Shown here: piece by piece, positions 62,617 to 64,000 of the stretch
How positions within the stretch are numbered: position 1 is the first letter of the stretch
Layout: each line of letters starts with the position of its first letter
Assembly: GCF_028686475.1 (NCBI RefSeq)
Contig: NZ_JAQUCA010000005.1
Coordinates: 124,001 to 188,000 of the forward strand
Reading direction: 5' to 3'
Source: Giesbergeria sp.
Lineage (GTDB): Bacteria; Pseudomonadota; Gammaproteobacteria; Burkholderiales; Burkholderiaceae_C
DNA: 64,000 nt
Notes under the pieces: model-generated
The model's database searches: none
The model's input: only the letters and a program-made list of their open reading frames with translations
What the model was told of the DNA's origin: nothing
Translations under genes and position numbers: made by a program

Positions 62617-63972
62617 ATGATGAATGACCTTGACACCACACGGCAACTGGTGCAGCGCGGCCTCAGCAGCGCCAGCATGGAGCTAGAGCGCTGCATTGAC
62701 AGCGCCCAATCTACCGCCTGCGCCCATGCCTTTACCCGCACTTGGTTTGAGCCAGCGCGCCAACAGGCAGCACGGCCCGAGGTTACGCGGCTGCCACTGG
62801 CAGGGTTGGCAGTATCCATCAAAGATTTATTTGATATAGAGGGCCAGCCTACTTTGGCTGGTTCGGTGGCTCTGGCCGATGCGCCTGCGGCAGTGGAAGA
62901 TGCCCCGGTGGTGTCGCGGCTACGCAGCGCGGGTGCCACACTGATTGGGCGCAGCACTATGGCGGAGTTTGCTTTCTCTGGGGTGGGCACCAATCCACAC
63001 TATGGCACGCCCGCCGCTTACGATGGCCGTTTTGGCGCTTTGCCCGGCCCAGCACGGGTGCCGGGTGGCTCCTCGTCGGGGGCGGCGGTGTCGGTGGCTG
63101 CTGGGGCGGCATTTGTCGGCTTAGGCTCAGATACCGGTGGCTCGTTGCGGATTCCTGCGGCCCTGAATGGCATTGTCGGCTTTAAGAGTACTGCCCGGCT
63201 GGTGCCCACGGCGGGCGCGGTGCCGCTCTCGCCCACACTCGATACGGTGGGTGCCATCACACGCTCAGTGCGCGATGCGGTACTGGTGCATGAAGTTTTG
63301 GCCGCGCGGCGCGTGCGGCACAACCCGATGCCGCTGTCGGGCTGGCGTTTGGCCGTGCCCGAAACCCTTTTTTTGCAAGACTTGGACCGCCATGTGGCCG
63401 CAGTGTTTGAGCGCACCCTGCATACCCTGCGCCGCGCCGGAGCCAAAATTGACGAGCTTCGCCTGCCAGAAACAGCCGCTGTGGTACAGCTGCAAGCCGG
63501 TGGCGGCCTGCCAGCGGCAGAAAGCTATGCTTGGCATCGCCAACTGTTACAGCAGCGTGGAGCGCAATACGACCCGCGCATACGCAGTCGCATTGAACGC
63601 GGTGCCCACATGTTGGCCGCCGATTATTTGGATATTTTGCAGGCACGCCAGCGCTGGATTGTGCAAATGCAAAGCCAATTGGCGGGTGTGGATGCGCTAC
63701 TCTCGCCCACAGTGCCGATTGTGGCCCCCACGTTGGACTCCCTCGCTGCCACCGATGCAGCAGGCGATGCCGAGTTTTTCCGCGTGAATGCCCTGCTGTT
63801 ACGCAATACCAGCGTGGTGAATTTGCTCGATGGCTGTGCGCTGTCCTTGCCCTGCCACCAGCAAGGCGAGTGGCCCGTGGGCCTGATGCTGTGGCACGCT
63901 GGCCAGCACGATGATGCCGTGCTGCACGTAGGCCTGCGCGTGGAAGAAGCACTGGCAGCAGCTAAATCATAG
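62617..63972 (+). CDS. Amidase signature family hydrolase
   Basis: A 451-residue member of the amidase signature family (GatA-like fold). The Ser-cisSer-Lys triad is present: Lys69 in LAVSIKDLFDIEG, the cis-Ser in VPGGSSSGAAVS near 152-154, and the nucleophile Ser near 176 in GLGSDTGGSLRIPAALNGIVGFK. The C-terminal portion is specific to small free-standing amidases and has no GatA tRNA-linked neighbours (no gatB or gatC here), so it is likely a catabolic amidase of unknown substrate. ATG 62617. Divergent from rpsB. Confidence 0.88.
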   Translation: MMNDLDTTRQLVQRGLSSASMELERCIDSAQSTACAHAFTRTWFEPARQQAARPEVTRLPLAGLAVSIKDLFDIEGQPTLAGSVALADAPAAVEDAPVVSRLRSAGATLIGRSTMAEFAFSGVGTNPHYGTPAAYDGRFGALPGPARVPGGSSSGAAVSVAAGAAFVGLGSDTGGSLRIPAALNGIVGFKSTARLVPTAGAVPLSPTLDTVGAITRSVRDAVLVHEVLAARRVRHNPMPLSGWRLAVPETLFLQDLDRHVAAVFERTLHTLRRAGAKIDELRLPETAAVVQLQAGGGLPAAESYAWHRQLLQQRGAQYDPRIRSRIERGAHMLAADYLDILQARQRWIVQMQSQLAGVDALLSPTVPIVAPTLDSLAATDAAGDAEFFRVNALLLRNTSVVNLLDGCALSLPCHQQGEWPVGLMLWHAGQHDDAVLHVGLRVEEALAAAKS

Positions 63973-64000
63973 TGCCAGCAGCTCATTTGCGCGCACAGAC

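Overview
The window is a chromosomal segment of a beta-proteobacterium of the order Burkholderiales, most probably family Comamonadaceae. This rests on gene order (argD / DUF3579 / rpsT / murJ; purM / AI-2E transporter / hda; cysM-tusA; the rpsB-tsf-pyrH-frr-uppS-cdsA-dxr-rseP-bamA-skp-lpxD-fabZ-lpxA-lpxB-rnhB run), on a DUF3579 protein, and on the high-GC codon use of nearly every gene. I cannot name a genus. Coding density is very high: no stretch longer than about 300 bases lacks a gene. Apart from short transfers, everything reads as stable core genome.

Layout. 1-11925: arginine synthesis (argD, cut by the left edge), ribosomal protein S20, the lipid II flippase MurJ, purine synthesis (purM), replication control (hda), poly(A) polymerase and folK, a cysM-tusA sulfur pair, tRNA-Leu(CAA), dUTPase and a SlyB-type lipoprotein. 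11932-18104: an SlyD-type isomerase, a RoxA-type ribosome oxygenase with an unknown partner gene, a TnpB-only IS200/IS605 element, an Ala/Pro-rich lipoprotein, and the dapA-bamC pair. 18188-33732: an MFS transporter with a coupled 46-residue membrane protein, parE, then a long minus-strand run ldcA, tadA (fused to a hydrolase-like domain), an ankyrin protein, a small membrane protein, a PilJ-N domain protein, a YhaN/YhaO ATPase-nuclease pair, folA, thyA, an FAD-linked hydroxyacid dehydrogenase and a DUF2069 protein. 33864-45743: acs, a HIT protein, an acyltransferase, an EAL protein, an aromatic/aspartate aminotransferase, carA-X-carB with an unknown gene between the subunits, and a TrmH-type methyltransferase. 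45744-48164 is a small accessory island: a decayed toxin, its antitoxin, an HTH regulator, a truncated WYL regulator, a 195-bp MITE-like element and a HigBA-type toxin-antitoxin pair. 48130-62445 is the large S2-to-RNase HII envelope and translation cluster on the minus strand. 62617-63972 is an amidase.

How the genes work together. The S2 cluster joins translation (rpsB, tsf, frr), UMP supply (pyrH), undecaprenyl and isoprenoid synthesis (uppS, dxr), phospholipid synthesis (cdsA), outer-membrane protein assembly (rseP, bamA, skp; bamC is elsewhere in the window), fatty-acid and lipid A synthesis (fabZ, lpxD, lpxA, lpxB) and RNase HII. ThyA and FolA are adjacent and linked by dihydrofolate; Dut, FolK, CarA/CarB, PurM and PyrH add further nucleotide and folate steps.

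The parts most worth a second look are the TnpB with an unusual RuvC-II site and a stop codon inside the right-end hairpin, the MITE-like element whose left inverted repeat coincides with the break in the WYL gene, the antitoxin beside a toxin fossil, the TadA-hydrolase fusion, the unknown gene inside the car operon, and the 46-residue protein translationally coupled to a transporter. I did not find a clearly new multi-gene defence system, CRISPR array, prophage or rRNA operon.
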